NCBI GenBank assembly: GCA_947561715.1
Contig: OX387197.1
Coordinates: 11,157,001 to 11,221,000, forward strand
Reading direction: 5' to 3'
Origin: Ascidia mentula
Taxonomy: Eukaryota; Chordata; Ascidiacea; Phlebobranchia; Ascidiidae
DNA length: 64,000 nucleotides
A model generated the notes under the pieces. The model was not told the DNA's origin and did not search any database. It saw only the letters and a program-made list of their open reading frames with translations. Position 1 is the stretch's first letter. Every line of letters begins with the position of its first letter. Shown piece by piece: positions 1 to 10,685 of this stretch. A program made the position numbers and the translations under genes.

Positions 1-2674
1 TCAGACACAGAACCAGTCAATGGTTGGTACGAGTTCAGTTGTTCTCTGAAGCGGGAGCTCATCTCAAATTTGTGACAACAAATGACAAACCAAGCACTAA
101 AGATGAAAATAGGAACAACGGGTGCGGATTTGTTCCCCCAATTTCGAAGAAAAAGCTTTTCGCAAAACTATTGTTTGTGCAGTTATATTTTGCGCGTGGG
201 GCTACTAATGCTTCGTGTTTGAAAAGGACATTTTGTTCTCATCGGAAAAAGAAAATAATGCAAATATTTTATAGCTCTGTTTTCCGGTCATTAGGTTGTA
301 TATGATGCGATATAAATACCACAGGATGAATCAGCAATGGTAATACACATTATTTCCAAGTGTATCACAGTCCCACCCATCATTATCGTCAACCTGGCAT
401 TTACTTGAACCACGCCAACCCTTCAATTTCCGTGTCATGTCATGTACTGCTAATGGCGATTAAAAACGATTCTTATTCAGGTTGCTTGTTTTTGTTGTGC
501 AGTTGTTATTCTCAGCAGAAACACCCTGTTGCAGATGAGCGTGCTAATATGTTAAGGACTGGAATGTCTGTGGTTCCCAAATGCTCCAGGCGAAGATATT
601 CAATTTATAACAACACGTTTCATAAGTCGTGCCCAAACACATTAACTGGGGACCTGAAACACGCGACAATCGATTGTCCCAGAAAATTACAGGTTGGTTT
701 TGCACAGTGACGAAAAACACTTTGGACGTTTAAATCATAAACAAGAATATGAGGAAAGCTAGAAAAATTTCGAACCTTACAAATGCACAGGCACCATACC
801 TTCTGTTGCGCTTTCGAATTTATGAGCTTAAAATTTGGTTACGCACATTTAACAAATTTAATATTGGGGCGATAACCAATTTGGGAACGTACGGCTTTTC
901 TACCTGGAGGCCCCAACCATTATTTCCCTTATTTTTGTCCCCACAATCGCAAAAGCGTATTGGTTGACACAATTTTCCTTTTCCGGTGCTGAGAATATCA
1001 CAAATTGCTTTATTTAGATAGCGGCGCGAGTTGGGCTACACGCATTAGGTTTCACTGTCAGACGAATATTTTGGGAACCTGTGATTTGGATGCATTCGTC
1101 AAGTGACGCATGAGGTTACTGCTATTACTTTCCCGGACAAACAGTTTACCGTATCATCGCGCGACGTTGCCGATTTCAAACATGCATAAAATCTATATGA
1201 GGAAATTACTCACAATAGAAGAAATATTGAACGCGTCATTTTGAGTCACAACCATTATTACAGAACTATCGTAAGGTGAGATTTCAAAACAATGCTTCAT
1301 GTTTTGAAGCTCTAGCTCTTTGATGTGTTTGTAAACGCCAACAAAACGTATTTTTATACATTGTACGCTCGGATGTTGACCTTTTGTTATCGGTTTTGTT
1401 ATTAGTATACTTAAAACTTTACTTTATTTGAGTAAATGTGAAGAACAAAGTTTTTTCACGTCGTTTACAAACATAAGAGTATTTCGGGGAAAATACGAAG
1501 CAATAAATCGTTGCGGGTGTAATAAGAAATTTCAATACCTTATACAGCTTATCTAACTACAGTTACAAAACTAACACTTTTTTATCGAATGAAAATGCTT
1601 TTGAAAAGACTATTTTTTCTAGATAAGATCAAACGTTGAGACGCAGAAGCTTGGCAATTGCTGTGTCGTGAGACCTGGCGATTGAAATTATGTTTTCTCT
1701 TAATGTGAAGTTTGTGGCGAACACTGAATCACTTGGGATCGTGACTCGTCTAAAAATGGTGCGAACTATCACGAATGGATTAAGGCCGGTTTGCGACGGT
1801 CTATTTTTTGAAAAATCACCCCGTAATTAACGTGCGCAAAGTGCAGTTTGGGGTACAATTTCAAATTACCTCTTGCATAGATGACAAATCTGGATGCATA
1901 ATTTAAATAAAAACAAAAAATGGAAACGTATGCTCATGGGACTTTTTTCAAACCATATCCTAAAAAATGGAAACGAAACACTTGTTTATCTGTTGGTTTT
2001 GCGCATATTCAACTTTGGAAGTTTAAACTTTTTGAAACATACAAATCAAAGCCCAAAAAGGTTCCAACTCGACTACATTTATTATATAATCATCATTAAA
2101 GACTTTCGACAGTTATTTTACGTGTAATATGTGAAATATACTATAAGCAAAATACTAAAGTAACCTACGGTAGGCCTATAAGTAAAACTGTACTTGGTCC
2201 TAGACAAGCAAAAATAACACCAACATAATTCCTACAAAGTAGTAAGTTAAAATATGCGTGTGATTAATTGGACGGACGGTCATTCTTCAAACGATTTTTC
2301 ACTGTAGTTTTTTCGCCTCGAGGTTCGTTTGCGGTCGATGACAAATTCTCCAAAATATGCCGCGGGAAAAACATTTTGCCAAAAGTCTCGCTCTACTGCC
2401 GTCGTAATGAACTGGATAAATGTCAGTGCGTGCAACGTTCTTGTCACCTCAACACATTAAAACTTGGATTTTGTGTTCCTGTGCGGCCACATTTGGCTAT
2501 TTTGGGTCGTCGAGGTTTGTATTCCCTGTTCAACGTTTTCTCCCCAAATAAAATCATTGATTAATAATCTCGTGGTTACTAAGCGCCTATTTTCCCACAG
2601 GAAAGGATGCATGGAAGCATGTTATCGCATTAGTGTAAACGGCACGCACAAAATTTCCGGATGACATCACTTTG

Positions 2675-2697
2675 CCCCCCCCCCCAAAAAAAAAAAA
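2675..2697. repeat. C11-A12 homopolymer run
   Basis: Eleven C are followed directly by twelve A. It is a simple low-complexity tract, prone to slippage in replication and sequencing, so its exact length in the genome is uncertain. Confidence 0.85.
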
Positions 2698-3504
2698 CTC
2701 CAACTGATATTTCTACAGAACAGTTTGGGTCGGAATTTCGGAATTGGTTCACATTGAAAAGTTTATGGCAAAAGGCAAGCGAACGTGGGCTAAGTCAAGC
2801 TCTGTACTGATTAAACCGGGATGTTCTGTTTAAAAAAACCACGGCCACACCGTAGCTGCAGGGTATTGCGATACGGGTGCCAATTTCCGTAGATCAAGTA
2901 TTTCGCGCACGAGAATGGATTATTTTGGCTCAAGGAAAAGCGGCCGTTTCACTTGAAACCACCTGCCAAAAAAGTAGTTATCTGGCGTATCATACGCTTG
3001 TAACTTGTGGGCAAAATTTACGCGTAATTCTCTACCTGCACGTTGGCATGGGGAGATTTTGCAATGCATCTCAAGGCAAATCGCAGCGAACGCGAAGTTG
3101 TCACGAATCGGATAGTACCTGCGTCAGTTCCCACGGGCGAGCTCCATATATTGCGCAAGTGTGCATTTCAAAGGCGAGGTGGTTATAGATATGTCGAGGA
3201 TGACGCTCCGTGTTGAAACCGAACCGGGAACTGCTGACGTCATGGGTAATATTTTTGTTTGGAGAAAATTTTCATGTGAAGTAATCACCACACAAAGAAA
3301 AGTCTGGGCGAAATTGATGGGAAAGACTGATTTTTAAAATGTATTTATGTTATCCAAATTTAGGTTTGTGTCGCACCTGCTACCGAATAAACAGCCTTTT
3401 TACCGTTACTGCAATTTCTGTAATACAAAATATATATTTTTTTTAGTTGAAGTCCTTATAATTTGTAACAGAACTGTAAACCTTACTGGTCGTTAATGCA
3501 TTGG

Positions 3505-3838
3505 TGAAATAATATCTTCATTAAAAATTCGTAAACGAAGATTTCAAACGTTGCAAATACGATCGTGCATATATACTGAAAATGTACACATAGGTATAAA
3601 CCCACCAAAAAATATATACAACGCATACCACAAATATTATGACAAACGTAGGAACATAAATCACGGTTTTATGAAATAATATCTTGATTAAAAATTCGTA
3701 AACGAAGATTTCAAACGTTGCATATACGATCGTGCATACACTGAAAATGTACACATAGGTATAAACCCACCTAAAATATATACAACGCATACCACAAATA
3801 TTCTGACAAACGTAGGAACATAAATGACGGTTTTATGA
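3505..3838. repeat. Tandem duplication, two ~167-bp copies
   Basis: Two head-to-tail copies start at 3505 and 3672 and differ by only a handful of substitutions and short indels. Both carry the same landmarks in the same order: a segment reading TTCGTAAACGAAG, then ACGATCGTGCATA, then TGTACACATAGG, then CAACGCATACCACAAATATT. The low divergence points to a recent duplication or the end of a short satellite array. No coding potential is convincing in either copy. Confidence 0.9.
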
Positions 3839-4183
3839 ATCTTTAAAACAAACAACCCAGGGTCTTAGCAGTTCTATTCCGACAAACTTTTATTGTATTG
3901 CGCATGACAAATGGCAACAATTTACAATATTTTAAAACACACACATTCAGGTTTGCTGCGGTTAGACTCAAATTTGGCCTCCAACCAAGTGATAGTGCGA
4001 GGGAACCGGAGATTATCGCAATACGCAAACAAAATAAAGAGAAAAACTACTTTATGCCAGCAGTGTTGGGTGGCACTCGATAAAAGCGCCCGCGGGCGTG
4101 TTTCGCACGGAGCATAGAGTGGACCAGAAAAACGTGATGCGCCGTAAGACCCTTCAAACTAACGGAAGAAGAAATCGGGACTT

Positions 4184-4190
4184 TATAAAA
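4184..4190 (+). promoter_or_regulatory. TATA box of the secreted-peptide gene
   Basis: TATAAAA stands about 113 bp before the start codon at 4297, which would put the transcription start near 4215 and give a short 5' leader without an obvious intron. A strong TATA box is typical of tissue-specific or inducible genes and contrasts with the housekeeping genes downstream, where none is evident. Function is inferred from sequence and position only. Confidence 0.5.
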
Positions 4191-4296
4191 CGGGCAAAAT
4201 CTTTGCTGGAGCGTCGAGACACCTGGAAGTCTGATTCGTGAACTCACAGACGCAAGTTTTCTTGAAATCGCTCCGACTCTCGCTGTGATCACAAAC

Positions 4297-6295
4297 ATGA
4301 GGAATATAACTGCGATCATCTTTCTCGTGGCGATGATTTTCGTGTTCACATGGCAACCAGTTAATGGAAGAAAAGTAAAACTTCAGCTGCAGGAGTTTGT
4401 GTGCAGGCGCTGCTGGAGACTCTTGTATCGTCATTGCACCTACAGCGTTGGATTGACAAAGAGAAGTGGTAAGTTGTTTATTTATTTGGTAATCACGTCA
4501 TTGTTATCGCCTATCGAAGTTTTCTTTTAACGAATAAAACATATGTAAAACATAATAAAAATTTTCCACTCTTCAATTCTTGGAATAGTTTTAATCAATA
4601 TCCCTAACTTGTTTTGCTTTCGAATGAACTTCGCCACATATCATTCATTCACTTAAAATTATTGCATTGCGATAGAAAAAATCCGAAAATCTTTCTTTTA
4701 AAAAATGGATTTCCAATAAAAACATATAAAAAAGGATTTTAATCTGCCCTATTATACAAGTTGACGCAGTTTTAATTTTTTAAAAAATCGACAGCGCCCA
4801 TAAACAATTATGTCTATAGGTATTTTTTATCCCCGCGACAATCGCAGATTTTTATCTTATCTGCTGCACTTTTGTGTTGCGGATGTGTTTGTGACGTGTG
4901 TATACGTGACAATGGTAATGGAGTCGCACCCAAACACGATATGAGCCTACATGAGCGTATATTAAAGAAACAATAAAAAATGACAAGAAACATATCACGC
5001 CCAATCCAAGCCGCGGTTTTGTCGAGTGCTCGTCAATTTGTTACGGCAAAACCATCGAGGCTTACTAATTCTTTGTTCGTAATTGTTCACCAACGCAAAA
5101 CAGATAATCTAGAGAAAAGAGAAGCACGGCGCGCATGGTCGTGTTTTTTTCTCGCAGAATTTGTGTTTTTCGCCCGATAGCTGGGTTTGCTGTGACCACA
5201 AAATACTATAGCGCTCCAGGCGAGAACAATGTTCCAAAAAACGCGGTTCAAATTCATTGAAAGTTAAAGGATTCACAAGCAGAAGCAATTTTGCAAATAA
5301 AACTGGCATTTCTCATGTCGGGCGAGTCGTCCCATCGTGTTAAAAGAAATTTCTGCAAAATATTAATTCGCGCAATAACGCAATCAAAGTCAATGTGGCT
5401 TAAATGAAAATCACTATATTGTTATTAGCAATGAAAATTTTCGGCACATGTTTTATCAATTTGTTTTAATAACCCTTAAATATCTAAATTTTGAAAAGAA
5501 AATAGGCCAGCTTTAATGTTGATTTTTATTAATAGTCTGATCATTAAAGAGCTTTGTTGTTTACGTGACAATTGTCAGTTTGGCACCTGACCGAACACTA
5601 ACGCAGGCAATTTACAAAGACATTACCCTACCGCTGGCAGTGTTGTATCTATCAAAACCAATATGGACCAAATCAGTAAAAATACTATCACTTAGAGACC
5701 AATGAAGGTGCCACAAAAAGGTCAATCTGTGTTAAGTAGGCCGAAATAAGAGATACCTCTCAAGACAAATGCTTCAAGTGGAGTCGTAACGAGTTCATTC
5801 TTCTTAGATGCGTTTGGCTCTTCACCAAACTTCTTTTACATTTTCCCCACGAATTATAGGAAGTTTAAATTGTTATATTAAGAAAGCTTGGTAGTACCAC
5901 CAATTACTTGTACAATATGGATACCATATCCGGTCTGTCCGCCTAATTTATTCAAACATGCTAATTGACGTATAGGTGCGCTTCAACAGTTATACACATG
6001 AAGAAAATTGCATTTTGGAATTCTCAGGAACTCGAAATGTTTTTATCCAACTTTTTGCGATTTAACACGTTTGGTGCCAAATAATTATTAACCTAATAAA
6101 ACTCTTGACAATGCTCGTTTATCTGCAGTGCTTGAATCGGAGGAAAGTGACCAGTCGGATTCCTCTCAGGTCATCAGGCATCACCTGGCGCGGAGAGCGG
6201 CGTCGCAAGGGCGCCGACTGCGAAGAAAGCCCCGAAGGCGAATCTTTAAACTCAAGATTAACTGTGGCATTTGTAGAAAGTTTTGCTTTAACTGA
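4297..6295 (+). CDS. Secreted cationic six-cysteine peptide precursor, family unknown
   Basis: Two exons, 4297-4468 and 6129-6295, join in phase 1 (donor GTAAGT, acceptor TTTATCTGCAG) to give 112 residues. Residues 1-24 form a clear signal peptide (basic start, then hydrophobic AIIFLVAMIFVF, cleavage likely after PVNG). The first exon then carries three cysteines in CRRCWRLLYRHC. A short acidic Ser/Glu/Asp-rich stretch follows in exon 2. The C-terminal 35 residues are extremely basic, with RR and RRKPRRR clusters, ending in INCGICRKFCFN with three more cysteines and a stop. KR, RR and RRR sites suggest prohormone-convertase processing. The layout fits an antimicrobial peptide or peptide hormone precursor. 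I recognise no family. An insulin-type chain was considered but the cysteine spacing does not fit. The gene is convergent with FANCC. The ATG at 4297 was chosen because it begins the signal peptide. The exon joining is inferred from splice sites and the coherent reading frame; no transcript evidence was available. Confidence 0.6.
4469..6128 (+). other. Intron of the secreted-peptide gene
   Basis: About 1.66 kb of AT-rich sequence between donor GTAAGT at 4469 and the acceptor ending at 6128. No coding exon was found inside it that keeps the frame. An extra exon cannot be excluded, but the direct join already gives a closed, sensible protein. Confidence 0.5.
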
Positions 6296-6531
6296 GATGC
6301 CGCCAGGCTTGTGCGCCCAGCCCAGTTTGTATTTATGTTCGAACGCCCACTGGGCAAAGGTCAGTCACTCGGAGAAGGCGCTGTGCTCCGAGCTTTTCCT
6401 ATTCGTCAACAAACCGGAAATTGGACATACAACACAAACAAACACACGGCAATTGTGTTAATGTGGCATTTGACGATTTAGCGCATTTGGACTCCTTTTC
6501 CTTCTTCCATACCACGCTATTTTTATTTATT

Positions 6532-6537
6532 CTACTG
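6532..6537 (-). terminator. Poly(A) signal of FANCC
   Basis: AATAAA on the minus strand, about 100 bp past the FANCC stop codon; an overlapping second copy lies next to it. This supports the stop at 6640 as the true end of the short FANCC. Confidence 0.5.
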
Positions 6538-6639
6538 CACTGTATGTTAAGCCAACTGAACCAAAAGTATAATATTATGTTTGCACTCGTATAAAACAAA
6601 AATGTACAACCTGAAAATATTGTGTTTTGAGATATGTCA

Positions 6640-8046
6640 TCATGCCAGATACACATCCAGTAGTTGCTGAACTTCTGTTTTTTCATCTTCAAGACAGAAC
6701 AGAATGCAATCAACCATTAGTTTAAATTCCTGGCTGTTGTCACAGATCATCAAGCTCAAACAATTAAGAAACACCAGAAGAAGATTTGAGGACAATGTGC
6801 AGCAACAAAACTGTCAACCAGATATAACAATAAAACTAAAAAGACCTTTCCATTAATATACCCACCCAAGTGGAATGTTTAATGTCTGTTCTGATACTGT
6901 ATGGGATGTTGTTTGACTTCCAGTTTTTACTTCTGGCCAAGCTAATGAACCAATCAAACACATGGTCTTTAAATAAATTTGGAAACACCTTTGCAAAATA
7001 TTGTTTTAAAACAAAGAAAAGAGGAAAACACTAGTCAACCTACCTCATAAATTTGAACAAGGATGGGTAATGATAATTTTGCTTTGCACTCAAATAGACT
7101 ATGGACATATTCACAGTCCATTTTACAACTGTTAATGTTTTGGTATATATTAAGCAAGACTTCTGCAACTTCATTTACAGCCGGTGTGTACAACAGGATT
7201 GCACCCTTGTTACACTCCAAGAGAACACTTGCTTTTTGTTTGTTTGTTAAAGTGACTCCTTTTACATAACTATTAATTGTACAAAGTGAACTTAGAGATC
7301 TCTCAGTTTCATAGGAATGATAACTGCACAAAAAAAATACAAAACGTAACCAAATGAAAATCCACGATAACATTTATTTTTACTTACTTGTAACCAATCT
7401 TTTGACAAAGCAAAAATTCATTTCTGGGTGTCCAATTGCTACAAATACAACACATACATAAAAAAAACTACTAAGAAACACAAATATACAAAGGGTAACA
7501 TACCCAGGATTGTCTGTTTGATAAGGTTTTTCTTGTTGAGAGAGAGGGGGCTTCAAAAGACGTCCAATTTGTTGCCAAGCCCACTCTGTGGATCTATGTT
7601 CAATGCTGTTTGCAGGTTGTTTAACAATAAACAATAGCAAGCACTGTATAACAAGTGTTGTCACTTCTTGGTGCACAAAAAATGTTGGCACCCAAGCAAT
7701 GTGTCCCAAAACTTGACCTGTATATACACACTATGGTCATTCTGTTGTGTAATAGGTTGTGTTAAGAAATTACTGAGTTATTTTTAATCGACTGTTAGCC
7801 AAAAAACTAGTTGAAGAATATCTGAAGTATCATTTATCTTCAGGAAGACTTACCCACACTTGGCAATTGGGTAACAACTTTTGTGACATCGTTCACTGTA
7901 AGAATTGTCTGTCTTAAATCATGAAGAAAGTTTAGGACACTTTGCAGTTTAGACTTTACGGAAATGAACGAAACACAGCGGTCTTGCTTCCAACCATGCT
8001 GTACATCAAACAACCATTGCTGTAGGTCATCTTCACTCGTCGGCAT
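6640..8046 (-). CDS. FANCC: Fanconi anaemia group C protein, short form
   Basis: Four exons on the minus strand: 8046-7854, 7717-7504, 7323-7044 and 6810-6640. All junctions have GT-AG sites and compatible phases (1, 2, 0), giving 285 residues. The protein aligns by eye with the N-terminal half of vertebrate FANCC. The best stretch is LPSVGQVLGHIAWVP, then IQCLLLFIVKQP, matching the vertebrate segment PTIGQLLAKACWNPF, then IWCLCCLINKEP; LSLPILVQIYE matches ISLPMSAVVCLW further on. FANCC is an all-helical subunit of the nuclear Fanconi core complex, where it works with FANCE and FANCF to direct FANCD2-FANCI ubiquitination at DNA crosslinks. Vertebrate FANCC is about 558 residues, so roughly the C-terminal half is absent here. 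A TGA ends the last exon and a poly(A) signal follows. Either the gene is shortened in this lineage or later exons were missed. It lies head-to-head with IK. Confidence 0.72.
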
Positions 8047-8771
8047 ATGTTATTTATATTAAATATTTCATTCTACCACCAACAACACATTGCAAAGATT
8101 TTTTTGTTTTTCCCGCGTATTGTCTCGTTGGCTTTGATTTGAATCGTGGTGTAAATAAATATGGCGCATGCGCAATTCATTGCTGGAACAAAATACCAAT
8201 GGTCCATGACGTTTTGCTGCGTTTGATAGAAAGAGCATGTTTCATTAAGGTGGGTTGCGTGGATGAGCGAAGTTTTGCTTTAAAAGCTTTTTCCAGTAGC
8301 AAATAATCTTACAGTGGAGAATAGACAAACTCTAACTAGTATCCTAAGGAAGTGGCAAATATTTGTTACATATGCATTCTAATGTTGTTCGTTATTTTAT
8401 TTCTGTAACTTCGATAGTAGATAGATGGTAAGAAGAATGGTTACCTAAATAAAAATGTCCCACGTACTTAACAAACAAACCATACCATACAAAACAAACC
8501 TCAAACGAAAAAATGTAGTTTTTTGTAAGTTGCAACATAATGCAAGCAATAGCATGATTGAAAAAAAGTCTTTGCCCTTTTTATGTATTATACTGCCATT
8601 GCCATATAGCCTACATACATTAGCATCTTTGTATTCATAATGTAAAATAAGTTTTTGTGAAACCATTGTCTGATTTAGTTTGTGGGCTGTTACAACGTTT
8701 TAGGATTTTTTATACATTTAATTATTATATCCAACTAACTGTCAGTGTTTTAGTGTCAATATTTAGGCAAA
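8047..8771. promoter_or_regulatory. Divergent intergenic region FANCC / IK
   Basis: About 725 bp separate the start codons of FANCC (minus) and IK (plus), so a shared two-way promoter is likely. No TATA box is evident. A pyrimidine-rich acceptor-like sequence ending in TTTAG at 8766 sits five bases before the IK start codon. The stretch before it may be an outron or a 5' leader intron. No other gene is seen here. Confidence 0.45.
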
Positions 8772-10361
8772 ATGGCAACGGAAGTGTTTTCCAACCCTAT
8801 GGCACCAGACCTGGATGATGAGTCTGGTGGCACAAATGAGCAGCCTTTGACAAATGCTGATTTCAGAAAATTGCTTTCGACACCAAGAGCTGATGGCACC
8901 AAGCCTGGTAACAAGGCGACAACCAAAACCCATCGAGGATTCGCAGTTCCAAGAGAATATGATGCATCAAATGATGCTTCAGCTGCAGAGCAGAGACGGA
9001 AAAAGAAAAGCTTCTATGCAAAGCTCAAAAAGCAAGAAATGGAACGACAAGCAGAATTGGCCAAAAAGTATAGAGACAGGTCTAAGGAAAGAAGGGAAGG
9101 AAAAGGAGATTATAATGATGTTGAATTAATGAGCACAACTGCCGACTACCGTGCTGTAGGCCCTTCTGCCGAGATTGATCGCACAACTGCTGAAAAAAGA
9201 AGACAAGTAATTCAGGAATCCAAGTTCTTAGGTGGTGACATGGCTCACACCCATTTGGTGAAAGGGCTGGACTTTGCTTTGCTTCAGAAAGTTCGAGCAG
9301 AAATCACCACAAAGGAGAAAGAAGATGAGGAGATTTTGGATAGTGTTATTGAAAAGGAAACGCCTGTTGAAGCACCCAAAAAGGAATCTCCATTTGACAA
9401 CATTAGAAGCAAAATGGCTAAAAATGTGTTTCGCACTTTGTTTCAAAGTCAATTTTCACGCCAAAATGAGACATTTTTACCTGGGCGCATGGCTTATGTT
9501 TTTGATTTAGATAATGAATATAATGAAAGCGATATACCAACCACGCTAATCCGAAGTAAATCAGATTGCCCCAATCTTGAAACACACACCACACTTTCTA
9601 CCAATGACATTGTCATTAACAAGCTAACCCAAATCCTGGCTTACTTGCGCCAAGGCACGAAAGAAAAGCATCGACGCAGGAAAGAAAAAAGATCCAAGGG
9701 AGATGAAAAGATTCACAGGCCTGTTGAAGCTGATCTAAGCATTTTTGATGATGTTGGAGATTATGTACCGTCGACCAAAAAATCCAAACACAGTCGCTAT
9801 GGAGTTGGTCCCTATTTTGAAAAGCCACGGATGGATGAAGACAGCATCGAGGCTCACAATGCAGAAGCAAAGGCTTCAACTAAACAACTGCTTAAGAATG
9901 TGAATGAAAAGCAAACAGCTGATAAAAAACAGAAAGTTGAGGAAGAATCGAAAAAGAAGAAAACTACAGGAAATCCATTGGTTGGAAGCAATGTGAATTT
10001 ACCTGATAGTTATGCTGAATGTTACCCTTCAACACAGTTCCACATTGCTGCCATGGGTGGTGACAGTGATGAAGAAGCTGACTATTCAAAAATGGACCAG
10101 GGTAGTAAAAAAGGTCCTGTTGGTCGGTGGGATTTTGATACCCAGGAAGATTACAATTCTTACATGTCCAATAAGGAAGCCATGCCGAAGGCTGCCTTTC
10201 AGTATGGCATTAAAATGTCAGGTGGAAGAAAAACTCGTAGAACTCGTGAACAAAATGAGAAGCAGAAGTTGAACAGGGAGCTGCAACAAATCCAACAAAT
10301 TATAGACAAGCGTAAGGGGGGGAGCAGTAAAGGTGACAATTTTATGAAACCAAGCTATTGA
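8772..10361 (+). CDS. IK: IK / RED spliceosomal protein, intronless
   Basis: One uninterrupted frame of 529 residues, close to the roughly 557 of human IK (RED). The N-terminal RED region is clear: LTNADFRKLLSTPR near residue 26, then the charged KSFYAKLKKQE stretch and the YRDRSKERREGK motif. The C-terminal RED region includes YAECYPS near residue 415, WDFDTQEDYNSYM and AMPKAAFQYGIKMSGGRKTRR. The long RE/RD/ER repeat that names the vertebrate protein is much reduced. RED, with SMU1, is a nuclear component of the spliceosomal B complex needed for activation. The vertebrate gene has many introns, so the intronless state is notable. An acceptor-like TTTAG lies five bases upstream of the ATG, which would suit spliced-leader addition. 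SREK1 follows on the same strand 324 bp after the stop. Confidence 0.93.
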   Translation: MATEVFSNPMAPDLDDESGGTNEQPLTNADFRKLLSTPRADGTKPGNKATTKTHRGFAVPREYDASNDASAAEQRRKKKSFYAKLKKQEMERQAELAKKYRDRSKERREGKGDYNDVELMSTTADYRAVGPSAEIDRTTAEKRRQVIQESKFLGGDMAHTHLVKGLDFALLQKVRAEITTKEKEDEEILDSVIEKETPVEAPKKESPFDNIRSKMAKNVFRTLFQSQFSRQNETFLPGRMAYVFDLDNEYNESDIPTTLIRSKSDCPNLETHTTLSTNDIVINKLTQILAYLRQGTKEKHRRRKEKRSKGDEKIHRPVEADLSIFDDVGDYVPSTKKSKHSRYGVGPYFEKPRMDEDSIEAHNAEAKASTKQLLKNVNEKQTADKKQKVEEESKKKKTTGNPLVGSNVNLPDSYAECYPSTQFHIAAMGGDSDEEADYSKMDQGSKKGPVGRWDFDTQEDYNSYMSNKEAMPKAAFQYGIKMSGGRKTRRTREQNEKQKLNRELQQIQQIIDKRKGGSSKGDNFMKPSY

Positions 10362-10632
10362 TTTATGTCTATTTTTGTATTGTTGCTATCTATTCCTTTC
10401 AAACATGTTTGTTGCTTTTAAGGAAATGGAACATTTTCTGTAAGTCCAACATAAGAACTGTTTTACACAATGCTTGTAGATGCATAAGGTCACTTTACAT
10501 GAATTCACCTTTTCAAAAAACAAATTCTCAATCAAAAATGGTTTGATTGAAGAAGTTTGTTGTACATTTTTGTTGCTTGTTTTTCTGTTTGATTTTGGTT
10601 TATTGATTACAATCAAAAGCTATTTCGTTGAA

Positions 10633-10685
10633 TTTCAGTACGCAAATACCATTAAGTCAAATAAATAGGTTTGAAAAAAGCCAGT
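10633..10685 (+). promoter_or_regulatory. IK-SREK1 junction: poly(A) signal and acceptor sites
   Basis: AATAAA at 10660-10665 serves as the likely IK poly(A) signal and is followed at once by an AG (10667-10668) only 17 bases before the SREK1 start codon. Another acceptor-like site, TTTCAG, ends at 10638. A poly(A) signal fused to an acceptor just before a downstream start codon is the arrangement reported for tunicate operons resolved by spliced-leader trans-splicing. The function is inferred. Confidence 0.5.

Larger units (their letters stand above)
1..4180. other. Intergenic, no supported gene
   Basis: I see no coding region here that I can support. The open frames are short, low in recognisable motifs, and lack coherent splice sites. 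The sequence is AT-rich with scattered homopolymers. It holds a C-then-A homopolymer run near 2.68 kb and a tandem duplication near 3.5-3.8 kb, listed separately. A distal promoter or the end of a neighbouring gene could lie here but cannot be shown from sequence alone. Confidence 0.5.

Noticed and set aside
4297..6295. Secreted peptide as an insulin/relaxin-family hormone
   Set aside because: It has six cysteines, a phase 1 intron and a possible C-peptide, but they are split three and three. The second group is CGICRKFC, not the CC-x3-C-x8-C of an A chain, and the first lacks the C-G/x11 spacing of a B chain.
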